Source: G963692885 sp964658655
Lineage (GTDB): Bacteria; Acidobacteriota; Terriglobia; Terriglobales; Acidobacteriaceae
Assembly (NCBI GenBank): GCA_964658655.1
Contig: CAZZZL010000019.1
Coordinates: forward strand, 4,640-68,639
Length of the DNA stretch: 64,000 nucleotides
Direction of reading: 5' to 3'
Shown: positions 33,374 through 42,267 of the stretch, in pieces
How positions within the stretch are numbered: the stretch's first letter is position 1
Layout: every line of letters starts with the position of its first letter
Made by a program: the position numbers and the translations under genes
The notes under the pieces: model-generated
Database searches by the model: none
What the model was told of the DNA's origin: nothing
What the model saw: the letters and a program-made list of their open reading frames with translations, nothing else

Positions 33374-36300
33374 ATGAACGATTGTGTCAGTAAGATTCTG
33401 GATGCCGACGTCCGTATCCCCGTATCCACCTACCGCGTGCAGATGCACAAGGACTTTACATTCAAGGATGCGCAGGGCATTGTCGCCTACCTGCAGGCGC
33501 TGGGGATTGGCGACTTCTACTCATCGCCGATTTTTGAAGCACGGCCTGGCAGCATGCACGGCTACGACGTGACACGGCAGGACAAACTCAATCCTGAACT
33601 TGGCGGCGAGAAAGCGTTCGCGCCGTTTTCCGCTGCGTTGAAGCAGGCTGGCATGGGACTGCTGCTCGACATCGTGCCGAACCACATGGGCGTCGGCAAT
33701 GATACGGAGTGGTGGCAGGATGTACTCGAGAATGGCCACTCATCGGAGTACAACGACTTTTTCGATATTGACTGGGACCCGCTCAAGCCTGAGCTGAAGA
33801 ACAAGCTGCTGCTGCCGATCCTGGGCGGCCAGTATGGCGATGAGCTAGAGGCCAGGCATATCCAGGTGGTGATCGAAAATGGCAAGCCGTTCGTGCAGGT
33901 CTTTGATCATCGCATGCCAGTCGCACCGCGAACCATACCGATCATTTTCTACCGCGGTGCGCTGGGCAGTATTCCGCCGCGTGGAGACAGTGCGGACGAG
34001 ATACCGGAAGCCCTGTACGATCTGCTGCGGAGCCTTTCGCACATTCCGCCGCATGAGACGACGAACCCGTCGCTGCGTGCGCAGCGGACGGAACAGCTGG
34101 CTGAACTGCTGCCGCAGTTGCACGCCATGCTCGCCTCAAAGGAGATGCAGCCGTACGTTGCAAAGGCCCTGAACCGGTTAAACGGTATCGAGGGCAACAT
34201 GGCGAGCTTCGACCAGCTGCACGAATTGCTGGAGGCGCAGCCTTATCGACTGGCGCTGTGGCGCACGTCGGGAGAAGAGATTAACTACCGGCGATTCTTT
34301 GACGTGAATGACCTGGTCGGCCTGCGCATGGAGAACGGTAAAGTCTTTGCCGCGACCCATTGCCTGATCCGCAAACTGCTTGCTGACCACAGCGTTACCG
34401 GTTTACGTATCGATCACTGTGACGGATTGTATAACCCGGAGCAGTACCTGATCGATCTGCAGAGGCTGTACATCGCGAGCCAGTGCGAGGGCCCGGTCGT
34501 CTGCGGCGAGACCGATACCTTCGGTATCGAGTGCGAGGTGATTGACGAGCTGGAAGGATACGACTGGGAAAAGACGCGCGGCCCATTATATGTAACGGTC
34601 GAGAAGATTCTGGAACCCGGCGAATACATGCCGACCAAGTGGGCGGTCCACGGTACGTCCGGCTATGACTTTGTCTATTTCGGAAACAGCATTTTCATTC
34701 AACAGGCGAATGAGCACAAGTTCAACGAGATCTATACACGCATCGTGCGCGAAGCCGGGCGTTCGAGTATTCCATCCAATATTGTTTATCGCTCGAAGCT
34801 GCAGGTGATGCAGAACTCGCTGGCGAGTGAAGTGCATGTGTTGACGAATATTCTGAGCAAGATTGCGTCTGCGGATCGCCATGCGCGCGATTTCACCGAT
34901 GCGATTCTGGAAGACGTAATTCGCCAGACAATCGCGTGTTTTCCGGTGTATCGGACCTACATTGATGAAAAGGGCGAATACACGGCGCGTGATCGCAACT
35001 TCATCGACACAGCGATCCGTATCGCGAAACGACGCAACCCTGACGTCGATACTTCTGCGTTCGATTTTCTACGCGACAAGTTGTTTCTAAAGAAGCGCAC
35101 CTCGAGCAATGATGGCGGCGAAGTGAGCCCGAAGATCGATGCTGCGGACCTGCGATTCGCGCTGAAATTTCAGCAACTCACCGGACCGGTGATGGCGAAG
35201 GGCGTTGAAGATACGACGTTCTATGTCTACAACCGGTTTATCTCTGCTAACGAGGTGGGTGGCTCGGCTGAATCTTTCGGCATATCACTCGACCTGCTGC
35301 ATAAGAGCAACCAGGAGCGACTGAAGAGTTCGCCCGACACGATGCTGACGACCTCGACGCATGACACCAAGCGCAGTGAGGACGTGCGCAATCGCCTGAA
35401 TGTACTTTCCGAGATGCCGGAGGAGTGGTCAAAGGCGGTGAGTGAATGGCAGCAGATGAATGGCCGGCACAAGCGCAAGGTCGAGGATGGCCGCATTGCT
35501 CCTGATGCGAATGAAGAATACCTGCTGTACCAGACGATCGTGGGCGCGTGGCCGTGGGACGATTCTGCGAAGAGCATAGCCGAGTTTGAGAAGCGGCTCA
35601 AAGAGTATTCGACCAAGGCGCTGAGTGAAGCGAAGGTGAACCTCAGCTGGCTGAACCCTGACCAGGAATATGTGGATGCCGTGCACGCGTTTATCGGGGC
35701 CATCCTCAAGCCGGCAGCAGGTGGAGAGCCGTCGCCATTCGTCGAATCGTTGACGAAGCTGTTGCCGCAGCTTCGCCTGTTCGGGGCAGTAAATTCGCTG
35801 GCGCAACTGGTGTTGAAGACGGCGGCGCCGGGTGTCCCGGATTTCTACCAGGGCACGGACATGTGGGACCTGAGCCTGGTGGACCCGGACAATCGACGGC
35901 CTGTGGACTATGAACTGCGCAGACGGTCACTCGAAGAGATGAAAGCGAAAGCTGCGAGCGATGTGGTGGATGAGATATCGGCTGATATCAGCGATGGCCG
36001 CATCAAGTTGTGGACGATGCATCGCGCGCTGGAGCTGCGCCAGAAGCAGCATGAGGTGTTTCGCTTCGGCACTTACGAGCCGCTGCGACTGGCAGGCGAG
36101 AGGAAGGAAAACCTGATTGGGTTTAGTCGTAGTTACAACGGGGAGGCAGTGGTGGTGTTGCTGCCGCGGTTCGCTTATTCGCTTGCTTCCGGCAAAGCCG
36201 AAATGCCGCTCGGCGAGGTGTGGGGGAATACCGTGTTGCATGTTCCCGAGCTGAAGGGCAGGAAGATCCGGAATGTGTTTACCGGTGAGTTGGTAAGTGT

Positions 36301-36382
36301 CGATTCAAGCGGAGCGCTTGTGCTGAGCGAGGTGTTCAGCCGCTTTCCAGTGGCGCTGCTGACGACGATGCTCGCTGAGTAG
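33374..36382 (+). CDS. treY: Maltooligosyl trehalose synthase
   Basis: 1002 residues from ATG 33374 (AGGA five bases ahead); GTG 33347 would add nine. GH13 family enzyme that turns the reducing end of maltodextrins into a trehalose unit. Visible: PVSTYRVQMHKDFTFKDAQG, GIGDFYSSPIFEARPGSMHG, LLDIVPNHMGVGNDTEWWQD, the nucleophile Asp in GLRIDHCDGLYNPEQY, the acid Glu in VEKILEPGEYMP, STHDTKRSEDVRNRL, and GVPDFYQGTDMWDLSLVDPD near the C-terminus. Its usual partner TreZ is not in the window. It is convergent with malQ, another maltodextrin enzyme. Confidence 0.95.
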   Translation: MNDCVSKILDADVRIPVSTYRVQMHKDFTFKDAQGIVAYLQALGIGDFYSSPIFEARPGSMHGYDVTRQDKLNPELGGEKAFAPFSAALKQAGMGLLLDIVPNHMGVGNDTEWWQDVLENGHSSEYNDFFDIDWDPLKPELKNKLLLPILGGQYGDELEARHIQVVIENGKPFVQVFDHRMPVAPRTIPIIFYRGALGSIPPRGDSADEIPEALYDLLRSLSHIPPHETTNPSLRAQRTEQLAELLPQLHAMLASKEMQPYVAKALNRLNGIEGNMASFDQLHELLEAQPYRLALWRTSGEEINYRRFFDVNDLVGLRMENGKVFAATHCLIRKLLADHSVTGLRIDHCDGLYNPEQYLIDLQRLYIASQCEGPVVCGETDTFGIECEVIDELEGYDWEKTRGPLYVTVEKILEPGEYMPTKWAVHGTSGYDFVYFGNSIFIQQANEHKFNEIYTRIVREAGRSSIPSNIVYRSKLQVMQNSLASEVHVLTNILSKIASADRHARDFTDAILEDVIRQTIACFPVYRTYIDEKGEYTARDRNFIDTAIRIAKRRNPDVDTSAFDFLRDKLFLKKRTSSNDGGEVSPKIDAADLRFALKFQQLTGPVMAKGVEDTTFYVYNRFISANEVGGSAESFGISLDLLHKSNQERLKSSPDTMLTTSTHDTKRSEDVRNRLNVLSEMPEEWSKAVSEWQQMNGRHKRKVEDGRIAPDANEEYLLYQTIVGAWPWDDSAKSIAEFEKRLKEYSTKALSEAKVNLSWLNPDQEYVDAVHAFIGAILKPAAGGEPSPFVESLTKLLPQLRLFGAVNSLAQLVLKTAAPGVPDFYQGTDMWDLSLVDPDNRRPVDYELRRRSLEEMKAKAASDVVDEISADISDGRIKLWTMHRALELRQKQHEVFRFGTYEPLRLAGERKENLIGFSRSYNGEAVVVLLPRFAYSLASGKAEMPLGEVWGNTVLHVPELKGRKIRNVFTGELVSVDSSGALVLSEVFSRFPVALLTTMLAE

Positions 36383-36393
36383 GTGACTGATAG

Positions 36394-36429
36394 AGCCGCA
36401 ATCCTGACAGTGCGTTCGGGATTGCGGCT
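36394..36429. terminator. Stem-loop between convergent treY and malQ
   Basis: AGCCGCAATCC (36394-36404) pairs perfectly with GGATTGCGGCT (36419-36429) around a 14-base loop. Only short T-runs follow on either strand. It sits between the two convergent stops and probably serves both. Confidence 0.6.
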
Positions 36430-36482
36430 TCGTACAGCAATCGCGGTTCAGTCGCCTTCGCTTCGTCGCGCATGGGAGAAGA

Positions 36483-38030
36483 CTACGTCTTTTTTTCCAG
36501 CTTGACGCCGTCACGATCTGTCACTTCGGTGAGAGCGGCCATTTTCTGTGCGAGTGCCGCGCTCAGCACGCCATGCGGACAACGCCAGCCCCAGTTGTTG
36601 CTGGCAGCAGCCGGGATGTTCATCCGCGCCTCCGAGCCGAGTTCGAGCAGGTCCTGCATCGGGAACAGGCAGATATCCGCCACGGATGTAGCGGCGAGGC
36701 GGATGAGGGACCAGACAATATCCGTATCGTCGCCGAGATAGATGCCGACGGCCGCGACCTCTACCCGGTTCGCTCCATTTTTCCACCAGCCGAGTGTGGT
36801 GTCGTTGTCATGCGTGCCAGTATAGACGACGGTGTTCTTCACGTACTCATGCGGCAGGTAGATATGTGCGGCGCGACCGCCGAAGCCAAATTGAAGGATG
36901 CGCATGCCAGGCATGTCGAACTCTTCGCGCAGGGCGTGCACCTCTTCCGTTATGTCGCCTAGGTCTTCGGCGATCAGTGGCAGTGAGCCTAACTTCGCGC
37001 GCAGAGCTTTGAAAAGTTCTGCTCCGGGTGCTTTCACCCATTCGCCATCGATGGCATTTTCGTCGGCTGCGGGAATCGACCAGAAGGCTTCAAAGCCGCG
37101 GAAGTGATCGAGGCGTATGGGTCCGTAGAGCTCGGTCGCACGGCGCACGCGGTCGATCCACCAGTCAAAGCCGCGTGCGGCGAGAGCTTCCCATTTGTAA
37201 AGCGGATTGCCCCACTTCTGGCCGATTGCGCTGAAGTAATCCGGCGGAACCCCTGCTACTCGTTGAGGCAACAGGTGCTCGTCGAGCTCGAAGATTTCGG
37301 GATGTGTCCACACGTCGGCACTATCGTAACTGACAAAGATCGCTATATCACCGATGAAGTCGATCTTGCGATTGGTGCAGTACGCGCGCAGAGCCTGCCA
37401 TTGCTCTTCGAAGGCGAACTGGATGACGCGCTCGATGGCGAGGTCCTCCGCATGCTCGACGGCAAGAGCAGCCATGGTTGCAGGCTCGCGGTGCACGACC
37501 TCAGGCGGCCAGTTGTGCCACGAGGCGAAGGCATACTTGCGCCGAAGTACTGCATACATAACGTAGTCTTCGAGCCAGCAGGTACTGTGGTCGCAGAAGG
37601 TGAGGAAGCGCTGCCATTGCTGCGCGGGCTTCTTCGCCAGAAAGTTTCGAGCAGCTTCGGCAAGCAGCGGCAGCTTGGTGTTGCCGACGGTGTCGAAATC
37701 CACTACGGATGTTGCGAAAGGCAATCCGGCGATGCGGTCGCCTGCGAGCCAGCCCCAGTCAGAGAGGTATTCCAGGCTGATGAGGAGGGGATTGCCCGCG
37801 AAGGCGGAGATGGCTCCATAGGGCGAGTTCCCGTAACCGGTCGGATTGAGCGGCAGGACCTGCCAATAGCGTTGCTTCGCTGCTTCGAGGAAATCAGCAA
37901 ACTGATAAGCAGCGGGTCCCATGTCACCGATCCCACCATACGAAGGCAGGGAAGAGATGTGCAGCAAAACACCGGAGGAGCGTTCGAAAGGCATCAGTGA
38001 TCCATCGTGCAGAATTGCGGTTGATTGCAT
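36483..38030 (-). CDS. malQ: 4-alpha-glucanotransferase (amylomaltase)
   Basis: 515 residues, family GH77. N-terminal RSSGVLLHISSLPSYGGIGD and YWQVLPLNPTGYGNSPYGAI, nucleophile Asp in RLDHFRGFEAFW, acid/base Glu in LPLIAEDLGDITEEV, and the third carboxylate in VVYTGTHDNDTTLGWW. A shorter start at ATG 37994 (MPFERSSGVL) is possible. It disproportionates maltodextrins and so could lengthen chains used by TreY, whose gene is convergent. Confidence 0.95.
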   Translation of the reverse strand: MQSTAILHDGSLMPFERSSGVLLHISSLPSYGGIGDMGPAAYQFADFLEAAKQRYWQVLPLNPTGYGNSPYGAISAFAGNPLLISLEYLSDWGWLAGDRIAGLPFATSVVDFDTVGNTKLPLLAEAARNFLAKKPAQQWQRFLTFCDHSTCWLEDYVMYAVLRRKYAFASWHNWPPEVVHREPATMAALAVEHAEDLAIERVIQFAFEEQWQALRAYCTNRKIDFIGDIAIFVSYDSADVWTHPEIFELDEHLLPQRVAGVPPDYFSAIGQKWGNPLYKWEALAARGFDWWIDRVRRATELYGPIRLDHFRGFEAFWSIPAADENAIDGEWVKAPGAELFKALRAKLGSLPLIAEDLGDITEEVHALREEFDMPGMRILQFGFGGRAAHIYLPHEYVKNTVVYTGTHDNDTTLGWWKNGANRVEVAAVGIYLGDDTDIVWSLIRLAATSVADICLFPMQDLLELGSEARMNIPAAASNNWGWRCPHGVLSAALAQKMAALTEVTDRDGVKLEKKT

Positions 38031-38040
38031 GAAGCGAAAT

Positions 38041-38079
38041 AAAAAGCCCGCGTTCGGAGAGATTCCGAAAGCGCGGGCT
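38041..38079 (-). terminator. Rho-independent terminator of the ppiD-like gene
   Basis: On the minus strand AGCCCGCG pairs with CGCGGGCT, and inside it TTCGG with CCGAA (mismatched neck), and a TTTTTATTT run follows. It lies 36 bases downstream of the foldase stop and just ahead of the malQ start. Confidence 0.85.
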
Positions 38080-38114
38080 CTGTTGCTTGAACCATGGCTG
38101 TGCTCGGAACAGGC

Positions 38115-40085
38115 CTAGCCCGGGAGACGCTGCGGCGTGCCGGTCTCCGCTTTCTTGTTCATACGGATGCGGCCTTCTTTTTGATACCTGTCGGTCAATG
38201 ATGTGACGAAGACTGCGAAGGCTTCTTCGCGACGCTCGCCGAGGAGCTGTTGACGAGTCTGGTCGATGTTTTTTGCCACGTCCTCTGGCGATGGCTGCTG
38301 CTTGTCGAGCAGCTTCACCACCACGCCGTTGCGGCCGGTGTTGATCGGGCCGCTGATCTGGTTTGCGTTGAGGTCGAAGATCTGTGGAGCCGATTGTGCC
38401 AGTGGTCCGATATCCGGAAGCTGCGCATCGCGGCCGACCAGATCGCTTGTCTTTACAGTCGCGCCGGCAGACTTGGCCGCGGCTTCAAGGTCATTGGTCG
38501 CGTGTGCCTGTGTCGCGAGTTCGTTGGTCTTGCGTGCAAGCAGCTGCGGCAGTTGCTGATCGCGGAAATCCTCGACCAGGTGGGACTTGTACTCGTCGAA
38601 CGTCGGGGCGTGGGCGGCCTTTACATCCAGCACCTGGAAGACCGCATAGCCGGAGCCAGTGCCGGCGGTCGCGGGCGCCGTGTTCGGCTTGGCGCTGAAT
38701 GCCTGGGCGATGAGCTTCGAGCCATCGGTGAGGCCGGGGATGACTGCCGTCTGCGGCACGTAGTCAGTGGTGACGACGTCGAGGTGATGCGCGGCGGCGG
38801 CTTTCGCCAATCCACCCTTGGCTTCGTTTGCCAGGGTATTGGCGAAGGCCTGCTCCTGCTGCGCCTTCATCTCAGTGCCGAGAGTGGCGACGATCTGCGG
38901 CTTCACTTCAGCCAGCGGCTTGGTGTGCGCTGTCTGCTTTTCTTCAGTCTGGATAATGTGATAGCCGAACTGCGTTTTGACCAAGTCAGAAGTCTGCCCG
39001 GGGTTGAGGGAGAAGGCTGCCTTGTCGAACTCGGGGACGGTTACGCCATGCTGAATAAAGCCCAGCTCGCCGCCCTGCGTTTTGCTGCCCGGGTCGTCTG
39101 AATATTTGCTGGCGAGCTCAGCAAATTTGCCGCCTGCCTTCAGCTGCTTCAGGACGTCTTCCGCCTTGGCGCGTGCTTCGCCGTCTGCCTTGGCATCGGC
39201 GCCTGCCGGTACCTTGATCAGGATGTGCCGGACCTTGGCTTGTTCCGGAACGGAATAATCTTTCTGGTGCGCGTTGTAATACTGCTGCACGGCATTGTCG
39301 TTCACCTGCGGCGCGCCGCCCGGGACCTGGTCGGCCGTGAAGGCGATGTAGGAAAACTTCCGCATTTCAGGAATGGCGTTCTTGTACTTGACGGCATTCT
39401 GTTTGAAGTAAGTCTGCAGTTCGGCATCGGTCGGGTTGATCTGCTTGCGCAGATCTTCTGTGCTCAGGACTGCGTACTGAAACTTCACCTTGGTGCCCTG
39501 CTGCATGTACGAGTCGCGAACTTCCTTGTCGGAAACAAAGACGCCACCGGTGATGGTCGTTTCCAGCCGGTTGATGGCGATCTCGTCTTTGAACTGCTTC
39601 TCGAAATCTTCCTTGGACATGTTGAACGCGCTCTGCACGAAATTGGCATAGCCGTCATCGCCAATGAAATTGCCCTTCGGGAAGAGGTAGGCCGCGAATG
39701 GGCCATTCTGGAGCTCATAGCGAAGGTCGTTGTCCGTAACTCTGAGACCCATGTGGGTCGCTTCCTGCATCAGGATCTCGCGCTGGATGAGTGCCTGGGC
39801 GGCGCGTGGCATCATGTAGGGAAGGGCGAAGTCGGGGAGCTTCTGCTGCTGTAGCAGACGCTGTGCCACCTGCTGCACTTCCGGCGTGGTGATGTCGTGC
39901 GACGGGCCAAAGACACGGCCGAAGTAACCGCCACTCTTGACCGTTGCGTAGGTGTTGCCGGTCGTAGTTGAGTCACTGAAAATGCCCGGCACCAGTGTGA
40001 TGACCATGGTGATACAGGCGACCGCGATGATCGCGATGAACACGCCCTTGATGATGCGACTGTCTTTCTGCAGGAAACGAATCAT
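38115..40085 (-). CDS. Membrane-anchored peptidyl-prolyl isomerase, PpiD/SurA type
   Basis: 656 residues. One N-terminal membrane anchor (FIAIIAVACITMVITLVPGIF), then a SurA_N-like chaperone domain (about 70-210) and a parvulin domain: QAKVRHILIKVPAGAD, FAELASKYSDDPGSKTQGGE, LGFIQHGVTVPEFDKAAFSL, TQFGYHIIQTEEK. A second, degenerate parvulin-like part may follow up to residue 600. PpiD proteins help outer-membrane and exported proteins to fold at the periplasmic face of the inner membrane. It is monocistronic, with its own terminator. Confidence 0.9.
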   Translation of the reverse strand: MIRFLQKDSRIIKGVFIAIIAVACITMVITLVPGIFSDSTTTGNTYATVKSGGYFGRVFGPSHDITTPEVQQVAQRLLQQQKLPDFALPYMMPRAAQALIQREILMQEATHMGLRVTDNDLRYELQNGPFAAYLFPKGNFIGDDGYANFVQSAFNMSKEDFEKQFKDEIAINRLETTITGGVFVSDKEVRDSYMQQGTKVKFQYAVLSTEDLRKQINPTDAELQTYFKQNAVKYKNAIPEMRKFSYIAFTADQVPGGAPQVNDNAVQQYYNAHQKDYSVPEQAKVRHILIKVPAGADAKADGEARAKAEDVLKQLKAGGKFAELASKYSDDPGSKTQGGELGFIQHGVTVPEFDKAAFSLNPGQTSDLVKTQFGYHIIQTEEKQTAHTKPLAEVKPQIVATLGTEMKAQQEQAFANTLANEAKGGLAKAAAAHHLDVVTTDYVPQTAVIPGLTDGSKLIAQAFSAKPNTAPATAGTGSGYAVFQVLDVKAAHAPTFDEYKSHLVEDFRDQQLPQLLARKTNELATQAHATNDLEAAAKSAGATVKTSDLVGRDAQLPDIGPLAQSAPQIFDLNANQISGPINTGRNGVVVKLLDKQQPSPEDVAKNIDQTRQQLLGERREEAFAVFVTSLTDRYQKEGRIRMNKKAETGTPQRLPG

Positions 40086-40241
40086 TCTCTTATCAAAACC
40101 TTTTTTTCTTGCGTGTTCCCGGTCAATGCAGGGAAGCCGGACTGCGCGTTTTTTACGCGATCAGAGACTTCTGCGCAGGTGCCTTTTCCGGATGGGCAGA
40201 ATACTCAAGATTATAGACGAGCGTGCTCGATGAACGCCTGT

Positions 40242-40628
40242 TTACCAGATCCGGCGTATGCCGAAGGAGTCGAGTTGCTCATCGGTGCTCAGGATAGGGA
40301 TGTCCGCAGCGAGAGCCTGGGCGGCCAGCATCCGGTCGAAAGGGTCTTTGTGAGTGTTGATCATCCGGCCGGAACGGAGAGCGCTGGCTGTATCGATCGG
40401 CAGAAGGGTATACCCGGCCTCGTCCATTGCTTCAAGAAACTCCAGCTCGAGCTTCTCGGCTCCGGGCAGCTTGCCAATGCGGACCTTGGTCGCAATCTCC
40501 CACGCGGAGGCAGCAGAGACGAGGATTTCATTTGCCGGATCGGCGATGATGGACGCGACCTTACGGCTAAGGTCCTGTGGAGTCAGCGTAGCCCAGAGCA
40601 GCGTACACGTATCCAGAAGGGCCTTCAC
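40242..40628 (-). CDS. vapC: VapC-type PIN-domain toxin
   Basis: 128 residues with the four acidic PIN residues in place: Asp6 in LLDTCTLLW, Glu in SAASAWEIATK, Asp in HKDPFDRMLAAQ and Asp in ILSTDEQL. These are Mg-dependent RNases. The start shares four bases with the stop of the antitoxin gene, the normal type II toxin-antitoxin arrangement. The RNA target is unknown. Confidence 0.9.
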   Translation of the reverse strand: MKALLDTCTLLWATLTPQDLSRKVASIIADPANEILVSAASAWEIATKVRIGKLPGAEKLELEFLEAMDEAGYTLLPIDTASALRSGRMINTHKDPFDRMLAAQALAADIPILSTDEQLDSFGIRRIW

Positions 40629-40876
40629 TCACCCTCGCCGTTCCAGAATTTGAGCTCTTCATCGGACAGCGGTTCGAAGAACGCGTCGGTTAACCTGAAG
40701 CCGGGTGTCGCGCGCACCCCCAGGCGCTTTTTTGCAACAGGCTGGATGGCTTCAATGCGGGCCACCGGCACCTTCTCACGGCCGCTGGTGATGATCACAA
40801 CGTCGCCCTTCTGCGCCTTCTTCACGAGTTCGGACAGGTTGCTCTTCGCTTCGAACATCGTTGCCGTGGTAGACAT
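40625..40876 (-). CDS. Phd/YefM-type antitoxin
   Basis: 83 residues: N-terminal Phd/YefM DNA-binding fold (ATMFEAKSNLSELVKKAQKG, VVIITSGREKVPVARIEAIQ) and a C-terminal tail that would wrap the toxin (GFRLTDAFFEPLSDEELKFW). First gene of the pair. Antitoxins of this family repress their own promoter; an inverted repeat 25 bases upstream fits an operator. Confidence 0.9.
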   Translation of the reverse strand: MSTTATMFEAKSNLSELVKKAQKGDVVIITSGREKVPVARIEAIQPVAKKRLGVRATPGFRLTDAFFEPLSDEELKFWNGEGE

Positions 40877-40900
40877 TGAGTGGATCCTCTGGTTGCTAGG

Positions 40901-40913
40901 CTAGCTTAGCTAG
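40901..40913. promoter_or_regulatory. Likely operator of the Phd/VapC pair
   Basis: CTAGCT-T-AGCTAG is a perfect 6+6 inverted repeat with one central base, 25 bases ahead of the antitoxin start. A partial extra copy GCTAGG lies beside it at 40895. Position and symmetry fit binding of a Phd-family dimer. Confidence 0.55.
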
Positions 40914-40992
40914 GGTTTGGGGGGAAGTCAAGAGGTTTGTTGAGAGGTCCGGGAACGACCATCGATCTTCCTGCGTATTCTCAGAAGAGCAG

Positions 40993-42249
40993 ATGACGAA
41001 TCTCGCGGACATCTTCGGACAGGTATTTGCGGCGATCTGGTCGAACAAACTGCGATCGTTCTTGACGATGTTTGGCATTGCGTGGGGAGTTGGATCGCTA
41101 CTGCTGCTGGTGGGGCTGGGAGAAGGCTTCCGATCCGGGCAGCGAAGACAGATGGCTACGCTGGGCAACGACGTGATCTTCATGTCTGGCGGGAACATAC
41201 CGGCAGTTCCCAGCCAGCATACCGGAATGAAACCCTATAAGCTCACGCTGCGCGACGCTGTGGATATGCGGACGAAGAGCGCCAGCATCCGTGATGCGAC
41301 GGCGATCCTTGAGAACGACAGTGTCAAGCAGGTGAGCGCATTCGCATCGTCCGGCGGCACGGTGAACGGTGCTGAGCCGAACTATCCAAGTATCCGGGCG
41401 ATTCCTATTGCACAGGGACGATTTCTTAATGCGGCCGACCTGGCGGAAAGGCGGCACGTGGTCGTGCTCGGCAAGAAGGCGGCGACTCTTTTATTTCCCG
41501 GCCATGCAGCCGTGGGTTCGAGCCTTACGTTGAATGGCTCGCGTTTCGACGTAATCGGGATATTCGACAAGATCGGCCACGGCAACAATGACACGTCTAA
41601 CCAGGAGTGCTACATACCACTGACGACGATGCTGGAGATGTTTCCGATGAAGGGTGAAAATATCCCGCTCGACGCCGTCGGATCGATTCAATACCAACCG
41701 CGGACGCATGGCGGCAATGAGGCGGCGGTCGCGGAGGCGCATCGCATCATCTCGCAGAACCATGGCTTTGACGGCTCAAATCCTGATGCGTTTAACGAGT
41801 GGGACTCCATCAAGAGTGAGCAGATGGTCGACACGATTTTCAACGTGATGGATTACTTCCTTGGTGGCGTCGGCATTGTGACACTGGCGCTGGGTGCGGT
41901 GGGCATTATCAATATCATGCTGGTGGCTGTGACGGAACGCACGCGTGAGATTGGTTTGCGCAAGGCGCTGGGCGCGACCAATCGCAGTATCGAATTGCAG
42001 TTTCTGCTCGAAGGGTTGTTCCTGACCGGCGTCAGTGGCCTGATTGGCATGGCAGGCGCGGCGGCGCTGATGTCTGTGCTGCAGTCGCTGGCCGGCGGCA
42101 ATGTGCAGGGCTTTGATCCGCCGCGACTGGTGCCGTGGTCGGCTGCACTGGCAATCGGTTCACTGAGTCTCAGCGGTATCCTGGCTGGTCTGTATCCAGC
42201 ACGGCAGGCAGCGCGGCTTGAACCGGTCGAAGCCCTGCGCAAGGAATAA
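40993..42249 (+). CDS. MacB/FtsX-type ABC transporter permease
   Basis: 418 residues. N-terminal helix (LRSFLTMFGIAWGVGSLLLLVG), a large periplasmic MacB_PCD domain, and three C-terminal helices of the FtsX permease domain (GGVGIVTLALGAVGIINIML, TREIGLRKALGATNRSIE, YPARQAARLEPVEALRKE). It is a mechanotransmission-type transporter subunit. No ATPase gene adjoins it; it is followed after 18 bases by a second permease, so the two probably form a heterodimer that uses an ATPase from elsewhere. Confidence 0.88.
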   Translation: MTNLADIFGQVFAAIWSNKLRSFLTMFGIAWGVGSLLLLVGLGEGFRSGQRRQMATLGNDVIFMSGGNIPAVPSQHTGMKPYKLTLRDAVDMRTKSASIRDATAILENDSVKQVSAFASSGGTVNGAEPNYPSIRAIPIAQGRFLNAADLAERRHVVVLGKKAATLLFPGHAAVGSSLTLNGSRFDVIGIFDKIGHGNNDTSNQECYIPLTTMLEMFPMKGENIPLDAVGSIQYQPRTHGGNEAAVAEAHRIISQNHGFDGSNPDAFNEWDSIKSEQMVDTIFNVMDYFLGGVGIVTLALGAVGIINIMLVAVTERTREIGLRKALGATNRSIELQFLLEGLFLTGVSGLIGMAGAAALMSVLQSLAGGNVQGFDPPRLVPWSAALAIGSLSLSGILAGLYPARQAARLEPVEALRKE

Positions 42250-42267
42250 CTTTAAAGGTGAGGCTGT

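Noticed and set aside
37104..38000. 298-codon open frame on the plus strand
   Set aside because: It is antisense to malQ, which carries all GH77 signatures.
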